A stretch of DNA of 64,000 nt. Origin: Sweltsa coloradensis (lineage: Eukaryota > Arthropoda > Insecta > Plecoptera > Chloroperlidae). A program made the translations under genes and the position numbers. A model generated the notes under the pieces. It was given only the letters and a program-made list of their open reading frames with translations, searched no databases and had not been told where the DNA came from. Shown piece after piece: positions 40,005 to 45,999 of the stretch; the stretch's first letter is position 1; the number at the start of each line of letters is the position of its first letter. The stretch is from contig JAMZAV010000438.1 in NCBI GenBank assembly GCA_024449915.1, positions 62,001 through 126,000 of the forward strand. Reading direction: 5' to 3'.

Positions 40005-41666
40005 CGAGCTAAATTTTTTGGGGGTCAGTGAAATTGAAGTCTTCGCTTCCGCTCGCTACGCTCGCTCGCTCATCCAATTATTACTAATATTTTTATTAAA
40101 TAACCACAAAATTTGTTAGTAGTAGGGCCTACGTCCCCATTTAAGAATGTTGTCAATTAAATACATTTTTATCATAACCAAAGCCATTTTGAAAATATTT
40201 TGAGTTGTTTATATAAGCCCATAGCAACCAACTGAGTGGTTCCACTCAAGGATACTATTATACTCGTTTGTTCCACTTATCAGTGATTAGTTTATACTGA
40301 AAGACCGAGCCTAAAGCTAGACGTTTCAATATTTAATTCAATATTTTTTTTAATCAAAGGACAAAATCAATGTGTGTGATCATTGTTGCATTTTATTGTC
40401 TTTGTTCATTTTGATTATGTCTTGTCATTGAATTCAAGACATCTTGAACGAAACACTGAACCGTCTAAATTAGTCTTTAAGTGTCAATACTTGCAGGACA
40501 ATTAAACATCCTCACTCTATTATTAATGTTTTCACCAATCTTACAAACCAATTTGTTGATATTGTAATTCATTTTTGATCGTATTATTGGATGAGCGAAG
40601 CGAAGACTTCAATTTCACTGACCCCCCAAAAAATTTTGCTCGGGTGTTTTTTTTCTTCTTTTTTTCTGTTTGTTCGCTCTCTACCGGGCAAACGGCATAT
40701 GCGATCTTGATGAAAATTGGAGGGGACCTTCGAAATCTCTGAACTTAGAGGTGTATTGTTTTTTGGTACAATCGAAGAAATATTTCTCATGAATATCGTA
40801 CTTTTACGATTTTTTTCGATTTTTGGTGCGATATTTTCGTGCCATTTGGGCCGATTTTGACCAAACGGGTGGGGCTACAATGTTCATATTATACATACAT
40901 TAAGGTTATGGTGATGTAGTAAGTTTTTAAAGAAAAAGTTGAAAAAATTAGCCAGAATCCATAGAAATAAAGCTTTTAATTTAAGTTTTTACGGTAAATA
41001 ATAACAATTGACAAGTAACAATAGAAACATGACAACAATCACCTACAATGCGTAGGCAGCAAAGTAAAACACTTGCAAAAGTAAAGATATCCTACGCAAA
41101 CTAAAAACTTAAAAAAAAGCTCATCCATCAACGCGACTAAAAAAAGCGTTTGCGAAGTTTCCTAGTCAAAATAACACAGACCCGGCGCCTCCACCAAATG
41201 TGATTTACAATTGATCGATTTATTGCGTAAAAGGTAAATGTTTGTTTGTCGAACTTTAAAATAAAGTTTAATATTTTATTAAATAATCATAAATGAAATA
41301 TAAGTGACCGCAAGCCCAATATCAGTAGATCGGTCCGAGGGCGATACAACAGCCTTAAACTTATTTTCCCCACCTATTTGTGTTGTTTTTTATTTTATTT
41401 TTTATAATCAATAAGTGACGGGAATCGTCGTTCTTTTTGCAGGGGGTGATCCCCGCGAAAAGATGGACAACAGTTTCGTGGGCTTCTCCTACAATTCAGC
41501 ATCTCTCGAATCAAACCATCCAGCACACCACCTCCACAACAACCACCACCACCAAGCCATGTTCCTACACCACCAGCCGTCCCTAGGTCTAAACCCCATA
41601 GACAGACTCTACTCGATGCAGACGTCGTACTTCTGTGGCGAAGAAGCGGCTCTGGTTGACCAATAG
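2818..41666 (+). CDS. Lmx1: LIM-homeodomain transcription factor, LMX1 class (six exons; 5' end missing)
   Basis: Join 2818-3027, 14541-14758, 16663-16859, 29948-30074, 34991-35245, 41443-41666. The joined exons total 1231 nt: one base completing an upstream codon, then about 409 codons and a TAG stop. Domain order is LIM1, LIM2, homeodomain, acidic/poly-Asn linker, conserved C terminus, as in LMX1A/LMX1B. The homeodomain carries [18 protein letters not shown] and [12 protein letters not shown], and the C terminus carries [14 protein letters not shown]; all are close to LMX1 proteins as I know them. LIM domains bind zinc and partner proteins, and the homeodomain binds TAAT-type sites; in other animals LMX1 proteins act in the nucleus in neuronal and limb or tissue patterning. 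All five internal introns are GT-AG with matching phases. No start codon exon was recognised, so the N terminus is either outside the window or too short to see. Confidence 0.93.
3115..3698 (+). mobile_element. GGATGAGCG-family dispersed repeat, copy 1
   Basis: Starts ctaggaaaacgct..cccgccgcg..GGATGAGCG and ends cttcgctcgctacgctcatcc, so GGATGAGCG at the 5' side is inverted as CGCTCATCC at the end. The interior has AT-rich low-complexity sequence, then a conserved block that translates as [20 protein letters not shown] before an A-tract and a Cys-free tail. No transposase or reverse transcriptase is visible and no target duplication is obvious. It is unclassified and probably non-autonomous. 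Confidence 0.75.
3920..4250. repeat. Imperfect minisatellite, unit about 60-80 bp
   Basis: Repeated gaggcagttgtatgattcgc..aagttgtcttcactgcagat blocks, at least four, with shorter gaggcagttgt iterations near 4190-4215. Units vary in length. No coding potential is evident. Confidence 0.7.
5103..5130. repeat. C-tract followed by (AC)n microsatellite
   Basis: A run of about 13 C is followed by about seven AC units. Likely length-variable and error-prone. Confidence 0.9.
6421..7045 (+). mobile_element. GGATGAGCG-family dispersed repeat, copy 2
   Basis: Same order as the copy at 3115: attaggaaaacgc head with cccgccgcg and GGATGAGCG, AT-rich middle, [20 protein letters not shown] block, long A-tract, then tcgcttcgctcgctacgctc ending CATCC at 7045. 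The open frame across its 3' half is the repeat itself, not a gene. Confidence 0.75.
8470..9470. repeat. Degenerate tandem array, four to five diverged units
   Basis: The block GTGTTATATTTcGACAGTTT, then AATTTGACTCTCAAAGAC, then GATGACAG, then CATATTTCTGAA recurs near 8480, 8660, 9070, 9200 and 9325. Units are about 150-250 bp with many substitutions and indels. The last unit (9310-9440) is the least decayed. No open frame is shared. Confidence 0.65.
10320..10680. promoter_or_regulatory. Candidate noncoding regulatory block
   Basis: A less AT-rich, non-repetitive stretch inside the large first intron. It holds TAATTA at 10535-10540 and ATTAATATTCATAAT near 10625, both homeodomain or POU-like sites. 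This is only sequence texture plus short motifs; conservation was not tested. Confidence 0.2.
12080..12290. promoter_or_regulatory. Candidate noncoding regulatory block with TALE/Hox-like and inverted CCAAT motifs
   Basis: Non-repetitive, more balanced composition. Contains TGATCAATCA at 12154-12163 (PBX/Hox-like), AGATAAG (GATA-like) at 12171-12177, TTTGACAG, and an inverted pair TATTGG/CCAATA at 12205-12222. Motifs this short occur by chance; the density is what is suggestive. Confidence 0.25.
12585..12660 (-). repeat. tRNA-like fragment (pseudo-tRNA or SINE head)
   Basis: On the minus strand it shows an A-box-like GGTAGCTTAAGGGTTGAGC and a perfect B-box arm GGGGTTCGATACCCC. The acceptor and anticodon stems do not pair convincingly, so it is not called a functional tRNA gene. 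Confidence 0.5.
13421..13582 (+). repeat. First copy of a 162-bp tandem duplication covering the start of Lmx1 exon b
   Basis: gtgttgtttaactacaggca at 13421 recurs at 13583 (gtgttgtttacc), where a hAT-like element interrupts it, and resumes at 14501. Without the 906 inserted bases (element plus one TSD copy) the period is exactly 162 bp: exon starts 13473 and 14541 differ by 162 + 906. A (TG)n run at both edges gives microhomology. One substitution (aac versus acc) is seen in the intronic part. Confidence 0.88.
13473..13576 (+). pseudogene. Truncated duplicate of Lmx1 exon b (LIM2 N-terminal half)
   Basis: The first 104 bases are identical to 14541-14644, including the acceptor tgtgtttcag. 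The copy ends in TG repeats before the third zinc-ligand pair and has no donor; the frame runs into a stop in the following hAT-like element. Splicing to it would give a truncated protein. It is recent, judging from identity, or an assembly duplication. Confidence 0.88.
13595..14492. mobile_element. hAT-like non-autonomous element (898 bp) with 8-bp TSD
   Basis: Ends are tagagatgtaaa at the left and the complement of tagggatgtaaa at the right (tttacatcccta). Both sides are flanked by TGTTTACC (13587-13594 and 14493-14500), a perfect 8-bp duplication, which with these ends fits the hAT superfamily. Subterminal regions are built of CCGGAAATTTTCCGG-type inverted repeats. No transposase frame is present. 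It lies in the intron, 48 bp before the exon b acceptor. Confidence 0.85.
14541..14758 (+). CDS. Lmx1: Lmx1 exon b: LIM2 domain
   Basis: Begins after tgtgtttcag in phase 2 and ends at CAGG|gtaagc in phase 1. It encodes LIM2: CLGC, 18 residues, H-x2-C (HLRC), C-x2-C (CVVC) and C-x2-D (CRPD), followed by YEKEVEMLQ, which resembles the YEKEKDLL region of LMX1 proteins. LIM2 serves the same zinc-coordinating protein-interaction role as LIM1. A truncated copy of this exon's first 104 bases lies about 1 kb upstream at 13473, and a hAT-like element sits 48 bp before the acceptor. This copy is the functional one: only it has the donor site and the full second zinc module. Confidence 0.93.
14759..16662 (+). 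other. Lmx1 intron b-c (1.9 kb)
   Basis: Phase 1 intron. It holds a full-length SINE at about 14975-15400; the remainder (15400-16660) is AT-rich with nothing recognisable. Confidence 0.9.
14975..15400 (+). mobile_element. tRNA-derived SINE, family 1, copy 1
   Basis: The head is tRNA-like: gtggctcgttggtcttgtgg then tagcgtatctgc, with B box GGTTCGATTCCC. It is followed by a palindrome CAGAAGTT-TTT-AACTTCTG, a unique body of about 300 bp and an (ATTT)n tail. A second copy lies inverted at 58258-58685 and agrees along its whole length. The tRNA head would supply an internal pol III promoter. The anticodon-loop position allows a Trp- or Gly-like reading, so the parent tRNA is left open. Confidence 0.85.
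16663..16859 (+). CDS. Lmx1: Lmx1 exon c: linker and homeodomain helices 1-2 with start of helix 3
   Basis: Acceptor cttcttccacag ends at 16662; donor CAG|gtaaca follows 16859. It enters in phase 1 (a shared Gly codon) and ends in phase 0. It encodes a short linker ([20 protein letters not shown]), then homeodomain residues including [38 protein letters not shown]. The homeodomain is cut between residues 46 and 47, a position known from several homeobox classes. The rest of helix 3 is 13 kb downstream. Reading on past the donor gives unrelated sequence, which supports splicing here. Confidence 0.94.
17060..17255 (+). mobile_element. GGATGAGCG-family fragment, copy 3 (3' half)
   Basis: Only the 3' part is present: gagaaataatttttcgattg, the gcctccagaaaatttcatcg block and attccggatttttttctc up to gaatcttcgc. 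The terminal CGCTCATCC is lost. Confidence 0.65.
17535..17610 (+). repeat. LINE-like 3' tail with (TAAA)n
   Basis: tttttataactgaataggat then agacgttaaataaataaata, the same terminal motif as at 25731, 30931 and 31322, and on the other strand at 2457. A shared 3' end with an A-rich tandem tail suggests a non-LTR element whose bodies are truncated. Confidence 0.55.
18401..18417 (+). repeat. tRNA-Ala 3'-end-like motif, copy 2
   Basis: Exact TGGTGGAGGTGCCGGGT, preceded by agtt. Confidence 0.8.
18660..18769 (+). repeat. Possible second LINE-like 3' tail
   Basis: A stretch ending catatatgtgctatgcacat, gtcagtggactg and then (AAT)n looks like an insect non-LTR 3' end. Only one copy is in the window, so the call rests on style alone. 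Confidence 0.3.
19447..19658 (+). repeat. 5' LTR of the BEL/Pao element
   Basis: Starts TGTTTGAGTTTAGAAGGC and ends TTTTAATCA (TG..CA). 212 bp, matching 25046-25257 except around the tttatagt/ttttttagt and ctaaaaaacg/ctagcaacg positions. It contains a 15-bp inverted pair, gcataatattattatgc. Confidence 0.93.
19659..20983 (+). pseudogene. BEL/Pao gag (broken)
   Basis: The frame from 19659 to 20537 carries the BEL-type gag core ([32 protein letters not shown]). It shifts frame near 20495-20537 and continues to about 20983, ending with a Cys/His cluster (CQSC, CDEF, CFNC) like the zinc knuckles that bind retroelement RNA. There is no clear ATG near the start, so the start is uncertain. The shift lies between well-matching segments. 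Confidence 0.85.
19660..19676 (+). other. Primer binding site of the BEL/Pao element
   Basis: tggtccaaccgcgccag begins two bases after the 5' LTR. A TGG start fits pairing with the CCA end of a tRNA. The tRNA identity was not assigned; it differs from the tRNA-Ala-like motif found elsewhere in the window. Confidence 0.6.
21185..21420 (+). pseudogene. BEL/Pao aspartic protease region (broken)
   Basis: LDSGSQSNF at 21188 onward contains the D-S-G catalytic triad of retropepsins. It is separated from gag and from the RT by stops or frame changes. In BEL elements this protease processes the polyprotein. Confidence 0.65.
21651..22830 (+). pseudogene. BEL/Pao reverse transcriptase (broken)
   Basis: Contains [20 protein letters not shown], the [20 protein letters not shown] block and the catalytic YVDD at 22430-22441. 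A frame change near 22180-22270 and another near 22640-22760 interrupt it. The FDASAKT and GTASAPF blocks are characteristic of the BEL/Pao clade. Confidence 0.9.
22859..23370 (+). pseudogene. BEL/Pao RNase H region (broken)
   Basis: [13 protein letters not shown] at about 22957-22996 gives the first catalytic Asp of RNase H. The sequence then passes through at least two frame changes; the later LISRGTDP motif (23335-23360) is typical of the end of this region in BEL elements. Confidence 0.75.
23860..25005 (+). pseudogene. BEL/Pao integrase (broken)
   Basis: An N-terminal HLKLLHAG...QQYWIPR block near 23880-23960 is followed by VDYAGPF near 24095, the start of the catalytic core, then [20 protein letters not shown] with the third acidic residue, and a C-terminal part with FLIGAPL. 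A single open stretch covers 24349-25005; upstream it is interrupted by frame changes. Confidence 0.85.
25034..25045 (+). other. Polypurine tract of the BEL/Pao element
   Basis: acggggggagta directly precedes the 3' LTR, as expected for the plus-strand primer. Confidence 0.7.
25046..25257 (+). repeat. 3' LTR of the BEL/Pao element
   Basis: 212 bp, TG..CA, preceded by the polypurine tract and followed by the ctgat target duplication. Confidence 0.93.
25389..25405 (+). repeat. tRNA-Ala 3'-end-like motif, copy 3
   Basis: Exact 17-mer, 132 bp after the 3' LTR of the BEL/Pao element; not its primer binding site. Confidence 0.8.
25731..25796 (+). repeat. LINE-like 3' tail
   Basis: tttatttagttgtcctcctt, tgtaaatcagttttaactga, atagaatagacgttaaataa. 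This is the clearest copy of the tail family. Confidence 0.55.
26057..26100. repeat. ATTATC-type microsatellite
   Basis: Interrupted attatc/gttatc/cgttac units. Confidence 0.6.
29948..30074 (+). CDS. Lmx1: Lmx1 exon d: rest of homeodomain helix 3 and basic/acidic tail
   Basis: This short exon was found by searching intron 3 for the missing helix 3. After the acceptor tgtttgccgtag it reads [20 protein letters not shown] in phase 0, supplying W48, F49 and N51, the invariant DNA-contacting or core positions of a homeodomain. It continues as a charged Lys/Glu/Asp-rich segment and ends in phase 1 at CAAA|gtaaga, a strong donor. The single leftover base joins gt of the next exon to make Ser. The exon has no start codon and would be missed by ORF calling alone. 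Confidence 0.95.
30240..30510. promoter_or_regulatory. GC-rich island with RFX X-box-like site
   Basis: It stands out from the AT-rich intron just after the homeodomain exon. CGTTGC-CACA-GCAACG at 30371-30386 is a perfect inverted repeat and fits the X-box pattern GTTGCC-N2-RGCAAC bound by RFX factors. A second half-site, tcgttgctac, lies near 30418. No gene starts here visibly, so an enhancer or internal promoter is equally possible. Confidence 0.35.
30931..31000 (+). repeat. LINE-like 3' tail
   Basis: gttttatttactgccctact, tcgtaaatttgc, then ttactgaatagaatatacgt, taattaaataag. More diverged than the copy at 25731. Confidence 0.5.
31322..31382 (+). repeat. LINE-like 3' tail
   Basis: atttcatttagttgtcttcc, tttgtaaataag, then ccgacgttaaataaatagat. 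It lies about 390 bp after another copy in the same orientation. Confidence 0.5.
31642..31658 (+). repeat. tRNA-Ala 3'-end-like motif, copy 4
   Basis: Exact 17-mer. gagatt occurs on both sides, a possible 6-bp flanking duplication. Confidence 0.8.
32457..33291 (-). mobile_element. GGATGAGCG-family copy 4, inverted and badly degraded
   Basis: Begins ggatgagcgtagcgagcgaa (the reverse of the family 3' end) and closes with ctcatccaaaaccccgggcg, ggacttaagcgttttcc (reverse of the head). In between, homopolymers are inflated and gg/cc doubled relative to other copies, for example tttcgggtgaaattttatgg. Confidence 0.7.
33292..34010. other. Low-fidelity looking tract
   Basis: Long runs of A, T, C and G in short succession (ttttt, ccccc, gggg, aaaaaaa) without structure, continuing the texture of the preceding degraded repeat and stopping abruptly near 34010. 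Best read as unreliable consensus; open frames inside it should be ignored. Confidence 0.5.
34991..35245 (+). CDS. Lmx1: Lmx1 exon e: Ser/Asp-rich linker with poly-Asn tract
   Basis: Acceptor gtcaccag precedes 34991; donor TCAG|gtatgc follows 35245. It enters and leaves in phase 1. It encodes [20 protein letters not shown], an acidic stretch with KEEVMDHDD, then twelve Asn residues from an AAC/AAT repeat (about 35164-35199), then [15 protein letters not shown]. This is the poorly conserved region between homeodomain and C terminus in LMX1 proteins. It is low-complexity and probably disordered. The exon is GC-rich in an AT-rich intron setting. The Asn tract is likely length-polymorphic. Confidence 0.88.
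35533..35549 (+). repeat. tRNA-Ala 3'-end-like motif, copy 5
   Basis: Exact 17-mer, about 290 bp after exon e. Confidence 0.8.
37798..37857 (+). repeat. tRNA-like fragment
   Basis: gtggctcgtatttttgggac resembles the head of SINE family 1, and gcgggttcgattcccgc gives a perfect T-arm/B box. The D and anticodon arms are broken. Probably a decayed SINE head. Confidence 0.45.
39033..39049 (+). repeat. tRNA-Ala 3'-end-like motif, copy 6
   Basis: Exact 17-mer in the left arm of the large palindrome. Confidence 0.8.
39285..40075 (+). mobile_element. GGATGAGCG-family copy 5 (subtype B)
   Basis: Head ctaggaaaacgctaaagtcc, cgccgcg, GGATGAGCG; tail gcttccgctcgctacgctcg ending CATCC. Subtype B differs inside: a duplicated gtactacatcaccataa block (near 39520 and 39700) and an end reading cccgagctaaattttttggg instead of the attccggatttttt of copies 1-3. 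It holds a pure A-run of about 43 bases at 39960-40002. Confidence 0.75.
39960..40002. repeat. Poly(A) run of about 43 bases
   Basis: Uninterrupted A inside the subtype B repeat. The length is unlikely to be exact. Confidence 0.9.
40589..41166 (-). mobile_element. GGATGAGCG-family copy 6 (subtype B, inverted)
   Basis: Begins GGATGAGCGAAGCGAAGACT and ends gcgtttgcgaagtttcctag. Same subtype as the copy at 39285 but carries only one of the two internal blocks and no long A-run, so it has diverged by deletion. Confidence 0.75.
41180..41196 (-). repeat. tRNA-Ala 3'-end-like motif, copy 7 (GCG variant)
   Basis: Mirror of copy 6 in the right palindrome arm, with GGCGCC in place of GGTGCC. Confidence 0.8.
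41443..41666 (+). CDS. Lmx1: Lmx1 exon f: C-terminal exon with stop
   Basis: Acceptor ttctttttgcag ends at 41442. The exon enters in phase 1 and ends with a TAG stop at 41664-41666. It encodes a His-rich segment ([20 protein letters not shown]) and then [14 protein letters not shown], the conserved LMX1 C-terminal motif, followed by a short tail [10 protein letters not shown] that runs past the point where vertebrate LMX1 proteins usually end. The His-rich part may be disordered. A perfect 14-bp palindrome containing TGACGTCA lies nine bases after the stop. Confidence 0.92.
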
Positions 41667-44600
41667 CAAAAGTGAAGTGACGTCACTTATACTGTTTTTA
41701 ATCCTTCATCCACGAATTGGACTCAGAAGACAACCAATAATCCTACATGGTGCTGATATCATTGAGTATGTAACAGTTATGTAGAAACCCTACGCTATCG
41801 GCTGTTTGTATGTCTTGTTGCACCGCCCAATCTACAATATTGATCGACTATGGTATAGATATGCCACAATGTGTTGATCTGTGTGTATGCGATTTATAGT
41901 TTTCGCCAAGGTACTATAGAGCATGTTTTTCGGCGTTATTGTACAGCAGGATTACATTACTACTTAAATGTGACGAAAGCGAAGAGAAAAGCATAAAGTC
42001 TACTGAATATAACTAAATCAAAATAAAAACATCGGGTATTGAATTGAATGGTCACGAAAGTATCGCTGGACCCAGCTTATACCTATAGGCTTGGATCGAT
42101 ATTTTCAGCGTAAATAATAGAAGAACAAGCTTTACCAACCCCCATTCTTGGCCATTGCCGAAGCACTAAACATGCTAATTGTCAATTTGAGAAATACACG
42201 ACAGACTTTACATTTTCAAGACAATTGAAAGAAATTTCAGCACTCCATCAACGTGGCGAAAATTGTTCTGCTTCGACATAAATAGCAGGTCTAGCTAAGT
42301 AGCAGTCGTTTGGCAGGATAAAGCGGCAGACAAATAAAAATGGCGTTGGGTTTCTAGGATTTTCTACTAGACACTGCACTATAATCAATGTTGATAGACT
42401 TCACATTCCGACATTTTTGCATCTTGGGGTACCTTCGGCAAAAAGGTTAAGTTTCAGTAAGTAATACGTGAAAATCCGCTTGATGGATGGCGCTACACTA
42501 AGCTCGCAAAGTCTTTAATCTACAAGTTTACACCTCAATGAAAGATCTATTGTGTTAGTTAAACCCCACACAACAAATAATTCATTTTGACACTATCATT
42601 CAGCACAGTTCTACTTAATTCCTGGAGAAAGATTGCTTTTAAATCAGAATTGGCCTAGACAACCTCAAGAACCAGTAAGCCAATAGCAACATTTGAGAGA
42701 TGGCTTCCCCAAATTCAGACACACGGGAGAAAGGGGATTTGTAGGAATTACTATTGTGAGAGACAGGTCAACAAAAGTAGTTTGACTGGAACTCAAACCC
42801 TCAACTTCAACCACGTAGTGTACTCTATTATCTGTGCTTCAACTGTCTTTCTCTACACAGTTGTGTACAACTGCACAACAATCGCTATGTTTTACTGGAC
42901 TAACTATTTAGAAATTAAATGACGAATTATGTTTACTATATTTTGTTTGATTTATTTATTTTATTTGTTTCTTTAGGGTTTCTTTGAAGCTTATCATTAC
43001 ATAGATTGTGTAGAATATTACATTAATGCTTAATGACACACAACCTTCTCAGTGAACACATAAGACGACGAGGATTTTTTTTTAAAGTGTGCTTTGAATG
43101 TGTAATATATATGAAGGTATGTATGTAAAATGTAAATAGATGTTTATTGCGAATTAATTTTACTGTTTATCTGCTGTGAATTATGAGCAGCAAAAAGTGT
43201 CTAAAAATTTGGACTGATGTCAAAAATTATTCCACTAAAGCATATCAAGGGCAATATGTTTGTGTAATATCATTGTTTTGGAACTGATATAGAAATAAAA
43301 CATCTTATTTATTTTATTGTGAAACAAGGTAATTATGCCACGGTGTTGTGAATGCCAACTAGTCAATACAGTTACCCATTGTCCTAATAATAAAGGAGCG
43401 AGTCTCGTTAAAGTTTCACATGCCAATAACTGTACATATTTTGTATAAACTAGACAATGATGTGCGCTTTCACTCAATATCTCGCATATGTACAAAATGT
43501 TCAATAAATATTTTTTCAACATTATCAAAATAATATATTAAAGAGGTGTTGTACTAAAAATTATGTTGAAGGTTTTTGCTTTTAAATATGTTACTATTGC
43601 TCACTAACATATTATATTTGGCGTAATTTTGAAACATCTGTAACTATAAAAATGCACGCTCTCACAGCAGTTGTATTTCACTGTCTGCGAAAACAGGTCT
43701 TCAATAATTGGTTTGCTTCATGAAATTTTGTACACAATTTCTCTACAAACAATGTTATATTTGAAATTCTGCCAAAATCCATTCCTACACCTACTGTGAG
43801 CTTCTGTTGTAAATAAATCCGGAGGAATATAAACGACCTGATTACATCCAGTTCTGTATCACGATGTCTCTGTGTTTTCCTTTAACCAGATTTGCATGCA
43901 AAGTTGCACTGGTGTTATTGGAGTTACGTCTTAATCCCGATGCAAATCCGGCTGACTTATCCTGTAGTCATGATCTTAAGGTATTCCCTACTCGACTTTG
44001 TACGCGTATAGGAATCTTCTACAAAGCATCCAGCAATAGTGTCTTGCCATTGCTCGACATTCCAAAGACACCAAATGTTTAGCTGTAACATGAGGACGAA
44101 TAATTGTGAAACAAACTGGAGAGATGAAACAGATCGAAATGCTCAAACTTCGCTCGGTTGACTTGCATCCTCAGCATTGTAACGTCTTGGAAAATATCCC
44201 CCCTTGTACCACCCTACCCTTTGCATCTGTAACCCTTGTTGGAATCCTCTGATCTCTCTTCGTCGTTCTTGAAGTGCTTTGTCTCTTCCTCACTTGAATG
44301 ATTTTAACCTTAACGTTTTAACAGCACGTCGTAGAAATGTGGTTGCTTCTAACGTTTGGCTGCTTCTCGTATGCGCTCGCGAGAATACGCCAGACAATAA
44401 GTTTCGCGTGAAAACCCTAACGTGGAGCTGCGGTTAGAGAAGGTTTGGCGAATAATTCTATCTGGTTAAAGTCGGAGATGTGATGAACAAGGAGGAGGAA
44501 ATAAAATTAAATGAAGTTGAAACGAGAGGAAACGAGAACAAGTTCTAATATTACTAGACGAGGAATAAACAAAACTTTGACGTAAGACAAAGTTGTTTCT

Positions 44601-44970
44601 TGTTTGTAATTTATTCATTTCGTGCAGATAGCTTAGACAAATGGAAACATATATTCAGGAAGTCTATTGAACATTGATGTACAATATTACGTCTACAAGT
44701 TGATTAAAACAACAACAAAAAAACAGAGGACCTAAATATGTAAAAAATAAAATGAAACAAGTTACGAATATATTCATTTTATGTGACATGGCGCTATATG
44801 TTATACGTTTTGATTAAATTTTAAAAGTAGAAAACCACATTTTTAGTTTTACTTCCCAATCACACATAATATTCCAAATTAATTAAAACTGAATCTTTAA
44901 ACAAATACATAATATAGGTATAAGATGACATATAAAATATAATTAAACATAACACTAATATATATTATTT
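41667..44970 (+). other. Lmx1 3' UTR and 3' flank
   Basis: No coding exon follows the stop. AATAAA signals occur at 42022-42027, 42333-42338 and 43503-43508, so the transcript could end at any of them; no choice can be made from sequence. The rest is AT-rich without recognisable elements. Confidence 0.45.
41675..41688. promoter_or_regulatory. 14-bp palindrome containing a CRE (TGACGTCA)
   Basis: AAGTGACGTCACTT is a perfect palindrome nine bases after the Lmx1 stop codon. The core is the classical CREB/ATF site. In the transcript it would be a very short hairpin at best. Confidence 0.3.
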
Positions 44971-44972
44971 AT

Positions 44973-45034
44973 TACAATTCAGAAGTTAAAAAATCCATCT
45001 CGACTGGGGTGAACTTTTTAACTTCTGAATTGTA
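44973..45034. repeat. Perfect 20-bp inverted repeat with 22-base loop
   Basis: TACAATTCAGAAGTTAAAAA at 44973-44992 is exactly complementary to 45015-45034. It sits immediately before a gagtgagcgaagcg repeat end. Confidence 0.9.
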
Positions 45035-45039
45035 TTTTT

Positions 45040-45265
45040 AGACGAGTGAGCGAAGCGAATGAGGATTTTTTAACGCTACTCGATCGGGCCTTGTCGTGAT
45101 TAATTCTGTTTGTCTGTTTGTCCGTTTGTCCGGGCTCATACGGCCAAACGGCCAAATAGATCTAGCAGAAATTTTAAACAGACATCCCCGACCAGGTAAC
45201 TTAGAACTGCTAACAAAATGAGCGCAATCCGTTTCGATTTAAACCCTCAAGAAATAATAAATTGA
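45040..45265. mobile_element. Repeat related in style to the GGATGAGCG family
   Basis: Begins gacgagtgagcgaagcgaat and then runs through gtctgtttgtccgtttgtcc, tacggccaaacggcc, like the reverse of the family's tail and gtttgcccggaatcgagcga blocks, but too diverged to align with confidence. Confidence 0.45.
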
Positions 45266-45554
45266 AAAATATGCTTGAAATGTGTAGGTTTCATTTTCTC
45301 AACAATGCTTTTTATTGAAGAAGTCATTTTTATCAAATAATTTTTGGTAGACCGTGATTACATGCATAGCAGTGATCAAGGTATATCGAATATGGAACGA
45401 CCAAGGTTCCCCTAAATTCTGCTGGTTCATTGAGTAAACCTTGCAATCTTTACTCGTATTTCGTACTGGCTGGCTATGTTTTCCATAGTATTGTATGCAT
45501 TTCAAAACATGTTTTATAATTTTTTAAATACAATCCAGAAATAAAAAAATCTTT

Positions 45555-45630
45555 TCCGACCGGGGGTTTGAACCCAGGTCTCCCACATTTTGGGTATAAT
45601 GGCGCCTTAGCCAACTAGACTATAGGGAAA
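45555..45630 (-). repeat. tRNA-like fragment
   Basis: Minus strand: TAGTCTAGTTGGCTAAGGCG is a good A box, and GGTTCAAACCC a good B box in a paired arm. The acceptor stem does not close. Likely a SINE head; its 5' end abuts the inverted-repeat element at 45623. Confidence 0.5.
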
Positions 45631-45893
45631 CACCAAATTCGTTGTTAGACGAGTGAGCTAGTCATGTGTTGAGTACCCGGGAACATTTGCATTTAAAATT
45701 GATAATTATATTGGTATAAATAATAGGGGTTTTAAGTGTAGTTGGTATAAGGGCGCATCAACTGTAAGGCCATAATGCTCCACTCTAGCCTATGATAGGC
45801 TAGGCTAAGGTATGGGGAAGAAAAGGAATGTTATACCGGGTACTCAACACATGGCTCACTCACTCGTCTAACAACGACTTTGGCGTTTCCCTA
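45623..45893. mobile_element. Foldback element, 58-bp terminal inverted repeats
   Basis: Left arm 45623-45680 (tagggaaacaccaaattcgt to gagtacccgg) matches the reverse of 45836-45893 with few differences. The 155-bp interior has no open frame. Size and structure fit a small inverted-repeat transposable element; no target duplication is evident. Confidence 0.7.
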
Positions 45894-45999
45894 GTATATT
45901 AACAATTCCAACTACGAGAGTGTTTCACGACTAACCAAATCTAGAAACAAGTAGATATATTTCATTCTGTCTCACTACTGAAACAGTATTCACTCTACT

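Larger units (their letters stand above)
38972..41257. repeat. 2.3-kb imperfect palindrome around two inverted GGATGAGCG-family copies
   Basis: Left flank aatcacatttggtggaggtg (39025 on) is mirrored at 41180-41205, and acgtaataaatcg (39001) is mirrored near 41215-41227. The arms then run through the repeat copies at 39285-40075 (+) and 40589-41166 (-), with a central non-palindromic loop of about 510 bp. The left arm has about 220 bp (39050-39284) missing from the right. Because homology extends past the repeat ends, this is not merely two independent insertions. Confidence 0.75.
35246..41442 (+). other. Lmx1 intron e-f (6.2 kb)
   Basis: Phase 1 intron. It has tRNA-Ala-like motifs at 35533, 39033 and 41180, a tRNA-like fragment (37798-37857) and a large palindrome (38972-41257) built around two inverted GGATGAGCG-family copies. 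36950-37350 and 38290-38880 are less AT-rich and may be noncoding functional DNA; nothing specific is visible. Confidence 0.88.
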
